Source: Lotus japonicus (taxonomy: Eukaryota; Streptophyta; Magnoliopsida; Fabales; Fabaceae). Taken from it: a stretch of DNA of 64,000 nt. The DNA lies in assembly GCF_012489685.1 (NCBI RefSeq), contig NC_080045.1, forward strand, positions 14,781,648 through 14,845,647, in the 5' to 3' direction. Shown here piece by piece: positions 46,282 through 56,613 of this stretch. Under the pieces are notes generated by a model, which saw nothing but the letters and a program-made list of their open reading frames with translations, made no database searches and had not been told where the DNA came from. Position 1 is the stretch's first letter; every line of letters begins with the position of its first letter. The position numbers were made by a program, and so were the translations under genes.

Positions 46282-46289
46282 TATAAATA
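46282..46289 (+). promoter_or_regulatory. TATA box of the Gypsy-like LTR
   Basis: TATAAATA directly downstream of the palindromic repeat cluster, in the position expected for an LTR promoter. Confidence 0.6.
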
Positions 46290-47050
46290 GGAATTTGCAA
46301 TTTTAGTTTTCTATCTTAGTTTTTCCGAAGTTTTAGCTTGTGTAAGGATTAAGGAGCTCTTCCAAGGTTCCTATTTAGGTTAGAAACATGTTTATCTTAG
46401 CCATGCTTGGCTAATTTTCTTTTATCATTTGGGATGTCGATCCTTTACTTGTTAATGTTTTAACTTTCATAATCTTCATATGGAATAAAGAGTTTTCTTT
46501 CTATGAGTCTACCCTTCTGTTTTAATATGAACTTGAAATCCATGCAAGGTATCTTACCTTTCTTTGCACAAATAGAAGTTTATTTTAGAAATAGGGAACT
46601 GGGGGTCCGTTTATTGGAGCATTTGCGCCTTAGGAATAAGGGCAACGACTAGTAGTTGATGGTCTGAAACTAAAATGAACTTAATCTTCAATTTGACGGC
46701 TCATAGGTGGCTAGGAATCGATTGAGATTTAAGAAGGGAAGTATTTTGAAAGATCTTTTTTACCTGAGGAATCAACACTTAGAGATATAGGCTAGATCAA
46801 CAATAGAAAGCATGAAAACTTTACCTTTTTCCATATGCATTCAGATTCTTTAAAGCATCACTTATTTTGGTAAAACTAACCCAAATGTTAAGCTCTCGAA
46901 CATTGTTTCTTCCTATTTACTTCAGATTGCTAAGTTCTCTACCAACCAATCAATTATAATTTGTCTTTTTACCTTTTCTTTAGGTTTAAGCAACCATTGC
47001 TCTTGTAAATCGGTTTTTCCCCAATCTTTGTGATTCGACAATATTTTATA

Positions 47051-48024
47051 GGCTTTTGTACCCAAGTGGTGTAGTTTATTTTGAAAATTACAGTTTTGGG
47101 GTACTTTTTTTTTTTATTTACCAAACTAGTATAAATCGCCACTGTCAGTGGCGATTCTATTTTTTCTTTTTTACTTTTTAAAAGAATCGTCAATGCTATT
47201 GGCGTTTTTGTTTTTTTTTTATTTTTTAAATAAATCGCCAACTATGTTGGCGTTTTCTTTTCTTTTTTTTTTTTTTCTTTTTTTTTCTTAAAATCGACAG
47301 CACTGTTGGTGTTTTCTTATTTTTTTCTTAAAATCGCCAACCGTTAGCGTTTTCTTATTTTTCTTTTTATTTATTGGTTCCTTATTTTTTTCAAATAAAT
47401 CGCCAACGGTGCTTCCAACCGGAAATGAAGGAAATGAAAATCAACTGCTGGAAGAACCTCGAAGGCAACGACCCCAACGTGTGCGGAAAAAAATCCATTG
47501 CTGCTCGACTCCACAATAAAAAATAATTTTCGCTTGAACTAAATTATGTAATGCATATGTTTATCCTTAAATATCGGTTCAAATATTTATGATCAAAGTG
47601 TTGCAAAAGTGAGTAATGACACAAAATTGTGTGTGAGTATCAATTGATTAAATATAATTTTAATTACTATTTTAAAAAAATTAAAAAAACAAAGTAGAAA
47701 AAGCCAACTGTGTTGGCAATTTTATGAAAAAAAAAATATAAAAAAAATAAGAAAACGCCAACAGTGTTGGCGATTTTAAGGAAAAAAAAGAAAAAAAAGA
47801 AAAGAAAAGAAAACGCCAACCATGTTGGCGATTTATTTAAAAAACGGAAAAAAAAAAACAAAAACGCCAATAGCATTGGCGATTCTTTTAAAAAGTAAAA
47901 AAAGAAAAATAGAATCGCCACTGACAGTGGCGATTTATACTAATTTGGTAAATAAAAAAAAAGTACCTCAAAGATGTAATTTCCAAAATAAACTATACCA
48001 CTTGGGTACAAAAGCCTGTTAGCC
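47051..48024. mobile_element. MULE-type element built of spaced short palindromes
   Basis: 9-bp duplication TATTTTATA at 47042-47050 and 48025-48033. The terminal repeats share GGCTTTTGTACCCAAGTGG; the right end has eight more bases (GGCTAACA), lost from the left between short GGCT repeats. Each arm holds five or six palindromes of about 20 bp of the form ATCGCC-N-GGCGAT (for example ATCGCCACTGTCAGTGGCGAT) separated by T- or A-rich tracts. The arms are inverted copies of each other. The centre (about 47400-47530) holds a non-repetitive stretch. No transposase. Confidence 0.92.
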
Positions 48025-48190
48025 TATTTTATATTACTTCGGGCATTTTGAACACTTGCAGAACGCGTATCAACAAGCTAGCGTTGTTGGATTGTGTTTC
48101 CCAATTTGATCTCCATAGGTGGTCTATGCCTTCTATTGAGTTGACTTTGCTTCTGTCTTCGGACAGACGCGACTATACTAGCTTAGTATA

Positions 48191-48789
48191 GTGATCGGTT
48201 TTCTTTATTTCAGTTGTTCAGCAAAAAATTATTCCCCTATATGTTCACACATTATGGTAATACTTAATTTTATTCTATATATTTATTTAAAATGTTATTC
48301 CAATACATCTTATACAAATTTGTACTACTATATGAAGTTACCATGGAATTAATTTTTTCTTTAGCTATTTTTAAAAATGGGTTGTTAAAATCACCTAAAA
48401 TTTACTTTGGGTAAATGCTATTTTTTTGGCACATCGGAAAGGTAAAATGCACCCGCCAAGAATCGATTTCTTGACCTCCCCCTACCAACCCGTATGTCCC
48501 CCATCTCCTACCACTTGAGCTAGATGGGTAAATACTCTAATTGGTCTAATAATATTTCAACATATGTTTTTGAATATTCTAATTCATAACACATATTAAA
48601 ATATTATTAGCCCACATAAAACTCGTTTCACATAATATTTACCATAGATGATTTTGGGTCCGTTTGATTAAAAAAGAAAAGTAAGAAGAAAGAAAAGGAG
48701 AAAAGAAAGAAAAGAATTTAAAATGAGATTATTTTTGTTAAGTATGACTATTTGGTATGAGATCTTGTTTGCTGTAATTTAATTAGTAG
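48191..48789. other. Intergenic, no gene seen
   Basis: AT-rich. The part around 48440-48530 (ACCACTTGAGCTAGATGGG) resembles dispersed plant repeats, but no boundaries were found. Confidence 0.45.
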
Positions 48790-49579
48790 AAATTTGCAAT
48801 CAAAAGATATGCGTATTGATGTTGCTATGGAGAAATTGAAAGGACTTATTTCTTATTTTGAAAAATATAGGGACGATGGATTTGAAATTGCCATAATTTC
48901 TGCTAAAGAAATTGCTATTGAAATGGATATAGAACCCAAATTTCATGAAAAACGTAATATTCGTAGAAAGAAACAATTTGATGAGATTGCCGACAATGAA
49001 GTTTTAAAATCTTCTAAAGAATCATTTAAATCCAACTACTTTCAGTACATAGTAGATCAAGCAATTGGTTCATTTCAAAGTAGATTTGAACAATTTAGAA
49101 TATATATATATATATCAAGATATTCTTGGCTTTCTATTAAAAAATGAGAAGTTAAAGTCTTTAAAAGTTGAAAGTTTAAAAGAATCTTGTCTTAACCTTG
49201 AATGTTCGTTAAAACACAATGAAAATTCTAATTTTGATGGACTAGACTTATTTTTAGAATTGAAAATTTTAAGAGAAATCATAAAAGTTGAAAATGATAC
49301 TTCAGTTGACATACTTAATTATATTATTAGACTTGATTCTTTTCAAAATGCTTTTATTGTTTATAGAATAATGTTAACAATTCATGTAACTGTTGTTTTA
49401 GCGTAAAGAAGTTTTTCAATATTAAAATTACTAAAATCTTATCTTAGATCAACCCTGCCTCAACAAAGATTAAATGGATTGGCTTTATTATCAATTGAAA
49501 AAAACATGTTAAATCAAATTGATTATGATAATTTAATAAATGATTTTGCATCTCAAAAAGCTGAAAAAAACAAATTTTA
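48790..49579 (+). pseudogene. hAT-type transposase C-terminal relic
   Basis: The reading begins LQSKDMRIDVAMEKLKGLISYFEKYRDDGFEIAII. A frame change occurs at the TATATA run near 49101, and then ...CLNLECSLKHNENSNFDGLDLFLELKILREI follows. After LTIHVTVVLA a TAA takes the place of a Glu codon in the conserved AERSFS motif of hAT dimerisation regions. The sequence continues RSFSILKLLKSYLRSTLPQQRLNGLALLSIE and ends KAEKNKF-stop. This resembles plant TTF-type/ZMYM1-like hAT proteins. The N-terminal half is missing. Confidence 0.8.
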
Positions 49580-49799
49580 AATAAAAAAATTTAATAAAGA
49601 AATATTTTTTAGATAAAAATGCCCCACTTTAAAGTTTACTTTAAGCCTCACTTAGGGTTGGACCAGCCTTGTTATTAGACAATCCCTTGTAAATAAAGTA
49701 GTATATGAAAAACTTGGCCGTTAGTAGTCCTTAACAATTGATTTGTTGATAGAGGTCGTGCCCACTTCAAAGATCTCATCTTTTAAAAAAATATTTGCT

Positions 49800-49880
49800 A
49801 AAGAATCATTTAAATCCAACTACTTTTAGTACATAGTAGATCAAGCAATTGGTTTATTTCAAAGTAGATTTGAACAATTT

Positions 49881-49916
<36 letters not shown>

Positions 49917-50190
49917 TAAAGTTATTCTTCGCTTTCTATTTAAAATTGAGAAGTTAAAGTCTTTAGAAGTTGAAAGTTTAAAAGAATCTTGTCTTAACCT
50001 TGAATGTTCCTTAAAACACAATGAAAATTCTAATTTTGATCGACTAGACTTATTTTTAGAATTGAAAATTTTAAGAGAAATCATAAAAGTTGAAAATGAT
50101 ACTTCAGTTGACATACTTAATTATATTATTAGACTTGATTCTTTTCCAAATGCTTTTATTGTTTATAGAATAATGTTAACAATTTATTTT
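49800..50190 (+). pseudogene. Partial second copy of the hAT relic
   Basis: Repeats 49010-49385 with few differences (AAAGAATCATTTAAATCC at the start, ATAATGTTAACAATT at the end). It has a longer TA run (about 49884-49912). The two copies are separated by a segment with GGGTTGGACCAGCCTTG near 49655, like a hAT end. Confidence 0.75.
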
Positions 50191-50547
50191 CTTCCTATCT
50201 CTCTCCTCATGTACCTCTTTCCACCTCATTTTGAAGTGTGAACAAATAATTATTTTATATCTCATTGGTGTAAGTGTGTATAAAGTGTCCACTTGCTAGC
50301 CGTTTCATAAGCCACGTGGAATCAATGACTCAGCAAAAATTGAGTCACCTAAGCTGGTAATACGAGTAGGGACCTATTCTGATTAAAAAAAAAATTCTAG
50401 GGATTCAGAATCGGGAAAAAAATTTCCAGGGACTTATTTTCATACGGGGAACAATTTCAGGGATTTCTAGAGTATTTAAGCCTAATTGATAAAGAGGTAG
50501 TAGTAGACTCACTTTCAGCATATCCATCTCCAACACTCAGCACAAAA
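50191..50547. other. Upstream region of the middle UGT
   Basis: TATTTAAG at 50473-50480 is the best TATA-like sequence, 68 bp before the ATG. No other feature seen. Confidence 0.4.
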
Positions 50548-52002
50548 ATGGCCTCCCAAGCTTCCCAGATCCACTTCGTCTTGTTCCCTCTGATGTCCCA
50601 AGGCCACATGATCCCCATGATGGACATCGCCACAATCTTGTCACAGCAGCAAGATGTTACAGTCACAGTAATCACCACCCCCCACAACGCATCACGCTTC
50701 ACTCACACAACCAAATCCAGATCCCAAATCAGAATCCTCGAACTCGAATTCCCACACAACGAAACTGGATTACCAGAAGGGTGTGAGAATCTCGACATGC
50801 TCCCTTCACTGGGCACCGCCTTAACTTTCTTCAACGCAGCAAGCAACCTTCAGAAACCAGTGGAACAGCTTTTCAGCGAGTTAACACCGCCACCAAACTG
50901 CATCATTTCCGACATGTGTTTGCCTTACACCGCCAGAATAGCAGCCAAGTTCAACATCCCGAGAATCTCTTTCCTCGGACAGAGCTGCTTCACACTGTTC
51001 TGTCTCTACAACATAGGCCGCCACAAAGTTCGCCAGAACGTGACTTCAGAAACAGAGTACTTTGTTCTCCCTGGTGTCCCTGACAAGATTGAGATGACAA
51101 AAGCGCAGATTCCTGGGCCTTCTGGAGCAAGGATGGACCAGAATCGGATAGCTTTTTACGCCGAAACCGCTGCGGCGGAAGCTGCTTCTTATGGGGTTGT
51201 TATGAATTCATTTGAAGAGCTGGAGACAGAGTATGCAAAGGGTTACAAGAAGGTGAAGAATGAAAAGGTTTGGTGTATTGGTCCTGTTTCACTCAGCAAC
51301 AATAATAAGGTTTCTATTGATGAAGATGAACATTACAGTATGAAGTGGCTTGATTTGCAGAAATCAAAGGCTGTGATCTATGCTTGCCTTGGAAGCATGT
51401 GCAATTTAACTCCTCTGCAGTTGATAGAGCTTGGTTTGGGTTTAGAAGCATCAAATAGACCCTTCATTTGGGTGATCAGGGAAAAGAGTGGAAGTCAATT
51501 AGATGAGTTGGAGCATTGGATTAAGGAAGAAGGATTTGAGGAAAGGAACAAAGGTAAAGGGCTTTTGATTCGAGGTTGGGCGCCTCAGGTGTTGATACTA
51601 TCACACCCTGCAGTTGGAGGGTTCTTAACTCACTGTGGTTGGAATTCGACTTTGGAAGCGATTTGTGGCGGTGTTCCTATGGTTACATGGCCACTATTTG
51701 GGGATCAGTTTTTCAATGAGAAGCTGATTGTGCAGATTTTGGGAGTTGGAGTGAGAGTTGGAGTGGAGGCTCCTGTGAAATGGGGCGAGGAGGAGGAAAT
51801 AGGGGTGCTGGTGAAGAAGGAAGATGTTGAGAGAGCAATTGAAGAGTTGATGAATGAGAGTAGCCAAAGTCATGAAATGAGAAGAAGAGTTCAAGAGCTT
51901 GCTGAGATGGCTAAGAGAGCTGTGGAAGAAGGAGGGTCTTCTCACACTAATGTGACCCTCCTTATTCAAGATATCATGCAACAAACCAAGAGTTCAAAAT
52001 GA
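50548..52002 (+). CDS. UDP-glycosyltransferase, UGT73 (group D) type; middle gene
   Basis: Intronless, 484 residues, complete. The start MASQASQIHFVLFPLMSQGH carries the catalytic His at residue 20, and CIISDMCLPYTARI the partner Asp. VWCIGPVSLS and IYACLGSMCNL are standard UGT landmarks. The PSPG box covers residues 344-387 (WAPQVLILSHPAVGGFLTHC...) and ends FGDQ; the final Gln favours UDP-glucose in the family. It resembles UGT73C-type enzymes, which glucosylate triterpenoids, steroids or flavonoids; the true acceptor is not predictable from sequence. It is single-copy in the window and lies between the duplicated blocks. A MULE begins nine bases after its stop codon, so its native 3' UTR is displaced. 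Confidence 0.96.
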   Translation: MASQASQIHFVLFPLMSQGHMIPMMDIATILSQQQDVTVTVITTPHNASRFTHTTKSRSQIRILELEFPHNETGLPEGCENLDMLPSLGTALTFFNAASNLQKPVEQLFSELTPPPNCIISDMCLPYTARIAAKFNIPRISFLGQSCFTLFCLYNIGRHKVRQNVTSETEYFVLPGVPDKIEMTKAQIPGPSGARMDQNRIAFYAETAAAEAASYGVVMNSFEELETEYAKGYKKVKNEKVWCIGPVSLSNNNKVSIDEDEHYSMKWLDLQKSKAVIYACLGSMCNLTPLQLIELGLGLEASNRPFIWVIREKSGSQLDELEHWIKEEGFEERNKGKGLLIRGWAPQVLILSHPAVGGFLTHCGWNSTLEAICGGVPMVTWPLFGDQFFNEKLIVQILGVGVRVGVEAPVKWGEEEEIGVLVKKEDVERAIEELMNESSQSHEMRRRVQELAEMAKRAVEEGGSSHTNVTLLIQDIMQQTKSSK

Positions 52003-52011
52003 TTTTTCTTA

Positions 52012-53220
52012 GGCTTAATTGCAGTGTTGCTCCCTCATCTTTCACCTATGTGTGATTTAGCTCCCTTATGTTTAAAACGAGCGATTTTGCTCCCTTATCT
52101 TTCAATTTGTGAAAATCAACTCCTTCTGTTAGTTAGCTGTTTAAAGTTTGACGGCGTGGCGTTCATTAAATGACATGGTTCCCACAGATTGAACACTTGG
52201 ATGCCATTTCACTAAATAAATAAAAAAAGTAATTAAATAAATAAATAATTAATTAAAAAAATGAAATACCATCCCTAATTAAATATGGGTTCATCATCAT
52301 CTTCATTGAGAAAGGTGGTGGCTTTATTGAGAAAGGTGATGGCTATGAGAAAGGTGGTGGTGTGTTGAATGGGTCTTTGAGTGTGAGGTCTTTCTCTTCA
52401 TCTTTTTAATCTCCAGGTCGATTGAATTTGTGGGTGGTGGTTTTCGTTCAGGGGGTGGGGGTTTCAGGTCTAGGTGTTGGATTTAATGGTGGCTGGGGTT
52501 CTGGTTTAAGGAGAGGTAAGAAGAAGGATAAGAAAATAGAGGCTGAGAAGGGAGTGGAGGTGGTGAGAATGGAGGTGGCTGATGATGGATCTGACGATGA
52601 GGTTGGGTGAGAAGTGAGCTAGATTAAGGTTTTGTTCTCAGGTTTTAAAACCTAAGTTTTTCCCATATATGAAAACCAAGCTCTTCGCCTCTTCACTTCT
52701 CTGCTTCAACTTCCCAAATTTGCTCGTGGCATAACCAAAAATTTGGTATTGTGTTTTTCGACTGGAAGTTAGTGAGTAAATCACAAAGGATAATAATATA
52801 ATATGGCTTGTTTAGCAAACTTAATTTGTTTCAGTTTTGTTTAAAGGATTAAACCAAGATTTTCTGGGTTTTGTTTAAGATGATGGAAGAAGGAGGATGC
52901 AAGTGATAGCCTGATGGGGATGAAGATGATAAAAGAATGATTAGTATTTAAAAAAGTATTCATTTAGGGTTAATTTTTTTTTAATTTTTTTTTTAATTTT
53001 GTTTATCTACTGATGTGTCATTTTGTGTGGTGCAATTAGCAAAGCCAAGTCATCCTCGGTTGTGCAACAAGCAAATTCCGTCTGAAATTTGACGGCAAAT
53101 AGACGGAGGGAGCCAATTTTCACAAACTAGAATTTGAGGGAGCAAAATCGCTCGTTTTAAACATGAGGGAGCCAAATCGCACATAGGTGAAAGATGAGGG
53201 AGCAAAACTGCAATTAAGCC
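52012..53220. mobile_element. MULE-type element, 1209 bp, at the stop codon of the middle UGT
   Basis: 9-bp duplication TTTTTCTTA at 52003-52011 and 53221-53229. Ends are GGCTTAATTGCAG and, reverse-complemented, GGCTTAATTGCAG. Inverted repeats of about 140 bp contain CTCCCTCATCTTTCACCTATG. The interior (52270-52960) is a non-repetitive, GC-richer segment with a short Gly- and Lys-rich frame (52422-52610). It may be captured genomic sequence, as in Pack-MULEs, but it was not recognised. Confidence 0.93.
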
Positions 53221-53229
53221 TTTTTCTTA

Positions 53230-55471
53230 GTACTAATATGTTCAATTGGTTAATCCTTAGATTAGTGTACACCATATGTTCACAAGTATTAAGAAGTTTC
53301 AATGTCAATCCTTAGATTGGGGCACACCATGTACGCCTATTCATGTACCGTATTTTCGGCTAGACACCTGCAATGCAATTTGTGGCGGTCTGCTAGAAAA
53401 TAGTGGTACATAGATATTTTTAGGAATTTATCAAGAAGTTCCATAAATCAATAAACCCTTGCAGCATAGTATATGTAATATAAGGTACTTTTTTTTGTAT
53501 ATGGCTTGATCCCAGTATTTCTCTAGGTAGGTTGGAACTTTTGCAGAACTCTATGGGTGATCATTTGTGGGGTTTAATCTCATTATGTCCATTAATATGT
53601 ATTTTCATTGTTTCAACTCTAAAATGAACGGTTTGAGTATCAAATTCAAAACATTGCGTAAGGTTTTGGCTGCACGTTTTCCACGAACAATAAGGAAACT
53701 TCCACTCCATACCAACTCCACTCTCTAAAGCAATCAGGACAGCACAGCTTGAAGTTAAAAAGAGACATATGGGCCATGGGGCCACACGCGTGTTGTTTCT
53801 GTTCACTATTTGGTACCCTCATTTTTTTTTATAGCCATATTAGGTAGTTCAATAGATTAATGACATGTAGTAATTGAAATTATAATTTTTGAAGTTATAA
53901 TTCTGGGGCAATAGTGTTATTGTTCACTGAGCAACTCAACTATCTTACGACGACCTGTGTTGGCTTCCACCGGGACCTTAAAGCGGTTGTCGTGAATCTC
54001 AATCCTAGCATTGGACTTGAGCGACATGGTTTCAATCTAGAGAGAGACCTATCACCTTCTGAATCGACACCAACCTTAGGGTACATTATTGGGAAAATAC
54101 AATTATTATATTACTATTTCAACTTATTTTGGGTATCATACCTTGATCATGCTTAAAATACCATAACAAACACCAACTTTAAAATGCTTAAGGTTACACA
54201 ATTAATTGAGTGTGTTTTTCTCACACTCAATTAATAAATGCAAAGTGGAGGTTTATGTTATGTCATTTTAATTTATAAAATTATTAAATTCAAAAAAAAA
54301 TTATAAAATTGTTCCTCCAACTTTTTATATTATAAACTTTACAATATGATAAAGCACAATAATTGTTTCAGAAAATTTTTATTTCCTAGTTTTCAAATTG
54401 AAATTAATTTTAAACATTTCAAGTAAATTTCGGGCATATCTGTTAACCTAATCCTTCATCTTTTTCTCTACCGTGTTCATCTTCTTTTCTACTGTGTTCA
54501 TCTGTTTTCGTCCTGCCATGCCGATAAGTAAAGAGTAGAATTAACAACTCATCTCATATTTATAGAACATGCATCCTAGTAAACACCTTGTTGCGTAGGT
54601 TACTTCCATCACAATTACTTTTGTTATACTTTTTTGCAGAAAATCAATATGTCAGCAGGGGCGTTGATTTGTACTTCCATCGCAATGCATTTACTATTAT
54701 CAAGTTGATTTCTCCGATCATCCTGACCTTTCGAACCAGGTACTTCTTGATGGCTTAATTATACCGTTAGTAATTTGTTAAACCTGAGCATTTATGACAC
54801 CATCTGATTTATTGGCAAGCAAAACGTTGATAATTTGAACCTTTTACAACTTATAGACAAAAAAAGGTGTCGGCAACCTATATATGGGTCATGCACGTCA
54901 CAATAACCTAATGTGTGTTACTTTATTTTGTAGTATAAGTATGTGTGGTTTTTCGTGACATCTTTAAATTGTTTTGCACCACTTAAGTTGAATATGAATA
55001 TTTTGTGAGCTTTTTTTTTCTTTGAAAATAATATTTTGTGAGCTTGTATAGCTAGTTATAAAAGTATGAAATTAATATTTGTGAGCATGTGTAATCACAA
55101 TATTATGTAAATAATTACGTTAAGTTAAGAATATTGTAAATATTTTCCTTTTATATATGATATTTTATGGCATTTTGAGGTATCTCGGTTCTGTTATTTT
55201 AAGGCACCCTGAAATTCTTGCTAAGATGAACAATCTTTCTTTAGTATTCCGTATCATAATAGTTAGTGTGGAGTATTCACAATACTACTAAATCCTGGAA
55301 ACATCTATTAGCAAGCGGGTTTATCCAACTAGATTTTTTATTGTTCTAACTTTTGTGAAATATTGAAATTGAAAATTCTACTTCATCTGACATTCATCTT
55401 AGTCTATTAAGAATAAATGACCATCAAGTTAACACTTTATTGAGCTTCATAAGCGGATGATTATAGGATGT
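53230..55471. other. Intergenic, no gene seen
   Basis: AT-rich spacer. A small palindrome (AATTAATTGAGTGTG / CACACTCAATTAATT) lies near 54200-54235. The 54230-54540 stretch resembles 23990-24260 in inverted orientation. Short frames have no recognisable motifs. Confidence 0.5.
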
Positions 55472-55817
55472 CTTGTAGTAGAAATGTCAACAATAAGGGT
55501 TATGCATGCAATCTCACCAACTACATGCATCACTAGCTCAACCACTAGAGGTAGTCGTTTTCTCAAATTCACTTTCTTATTTCGTTTATCTTATACTTCG
55601 CTTGAGTTGTTGTAGAGAAATGCAACTTTTGAGTTATGGTCATTTGAATTTTTTTTAGGACATGAAAAAAGATGTCGCATGATAACAAATTGAGTTAGAA
55701 CTAAAAAGGTGAAAAGAATGAAATGAGCAACACTGTTGTTGTTGGAGAAAATTTTAATTACTTGATCATTTTGTTAATGCAAAAGAATTAGAATTTTATA
55801 TACTTATGTCCAACTTA

Positions 55818-56008
55818 TGGACATGAGGCTTGTTATATAATGTCTTTCCTCAAGAAGGAGTGGGGGTTTTCTGGTGTTTGAGGAGCTGTTTTATGTTTTT
55901 ATTGCTCTTTCAAGTTGTATTTTTACCGCTTTATTTGTATCTTCTTGTATTGGGTTTGAAGTACCCCTTGTACTTCATTTCAATATATTCATTTGGCTTA
56001 CCAAAAAA
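55818..56008 (+). mobile_element. Very short LINE 3' tail insertion
   Basis: 191 bp ending GTACTTCATTTC...CCAAAAAA, flanked by a 16-bp direct repeat ACTTATGTCCAACTTA at 55802-55817 and 56009-56024. Block A has this sequence once (about 2607-2622). It is a clear target-primed insertion of a severely truncated LINE. Confidence 0.93.
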
Positions 56009-56345
56009 ACTTATGTCCAACTTAGCGAATGCGATATACTTTTCTTGTGTCAAGTTACAATTAGTTTTTTTTTCCATTATCATTGTTTGATCAACTTTTT
56101 TATTGAATGAAAGTTACATGAGTGTCGACTAAACTTGTATGCATAATTTTGTTTAAGTTCTTGACAGATCAACTTCAACCAACTTCCTAGCATAATTATT
56201 GGGATTTTGTTATTAGGTGGTTGAAGCTCTATGATATTATGTTATTACCTATGATTGGGTCTTCATGTTTCTCGAATATGGTAACATTAGAAGAAACCTG
56301 AAAAATCATATTCCACAAATTAATTTCATCTCAGCCGACGTTAAG

Positions 56346-56613
56346 AAGTATAAATTGGAGCTGACTTGTACGATCGACGCTACATAATAAATAATTATTG
56401 ACAGTTTTTTTTAATAAGCAATAATTATTGACAGTAATGCAAAGTATGTTGTGTCAGCTTATAGTCGGTTAAACAGACGCGTTGACCACAATGGTCAATG
56501 CTAAAACATAATTATATTGTTTCAAGTCATTAATTGGGTTAGCCTCTGGCCTAACCGTTATTGGAGCATCTCTATTCTTAAATTGTTACAACAACTGGGA
56601 ATGCATGACCTTA
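56346..56613. other. Spacer between duplicated pieces in block B
   Basis: Only about 235 bp separate the sequences that in block A lie 28 kb apart. Includes the presumed 3' end of the minus-strand UGT. No gene seen. Confidence 0.5.

Larger units (their letters stand above)
45578..48072 (+). mobile_element. Solo LTR, Gypsy-like, carrying a nested MULE
   Basis: TGATGATAGGAATTAAT...ACGCGTATCA with 5-bp duplication ACAAG at 45573-45577 and 48073-48077. Without the nested element the LTR is about 1.5 kb. A TATA box (TATAAATA, 46282-46289) follows a cluster of palindromic GCACGCATGTGCGTGC-like repeats. The host relic's RNase H-like sequence continues on both sides. Confidence 0.88.
43240..48190 (+). 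pseudogene. Non-LTR reverse transcriptase C-terminus / RNase H relic, split by four insertions
   Basis: With the insertions set aside, the remaining pieces read in order as the end of a plant LINE-type ORF2. They are a zf-RVT-like part (LVCDVWANGT near 43275; FDVCSQCSNCKETTNHC near 43620-43670), a link region (WDEFLTHAITID near 44420-44450), and an RNase H-like end (LLDIAPISN up to 44795; HPWCVSFCHVRREANVC near 45515-45565; LHRWSMPSIELTLLLSSDRRDYTSLV ending near 48190). Frame changes and stops are present even outside the insertions, including an extra GT in a GTGTGT run near 45561-45568. The clean resumption of sequence at each insertion supports the reconstruction. Confidence 0.8.

Noticed and set aside
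47120..47950. Regularly spaced short palindromic repeats resembling a CRISPR array
   Set aside because: Eukaryotic context, homopolymer spacers, variable repeat centres and a surrounding MULE with a 9-bp target duplication explain them.
49884..49912. Long TA dinucleotide run
   Set aside because: Simple microsatellite inside the hAT relic copy; no further meaning claimed.
52422..52610. 62-residue Gly/Lys-rich frame inside the MULE
   Set aside because: Too short and unmatched to any known protein; noted as possible captured sequence but not called as a gene.
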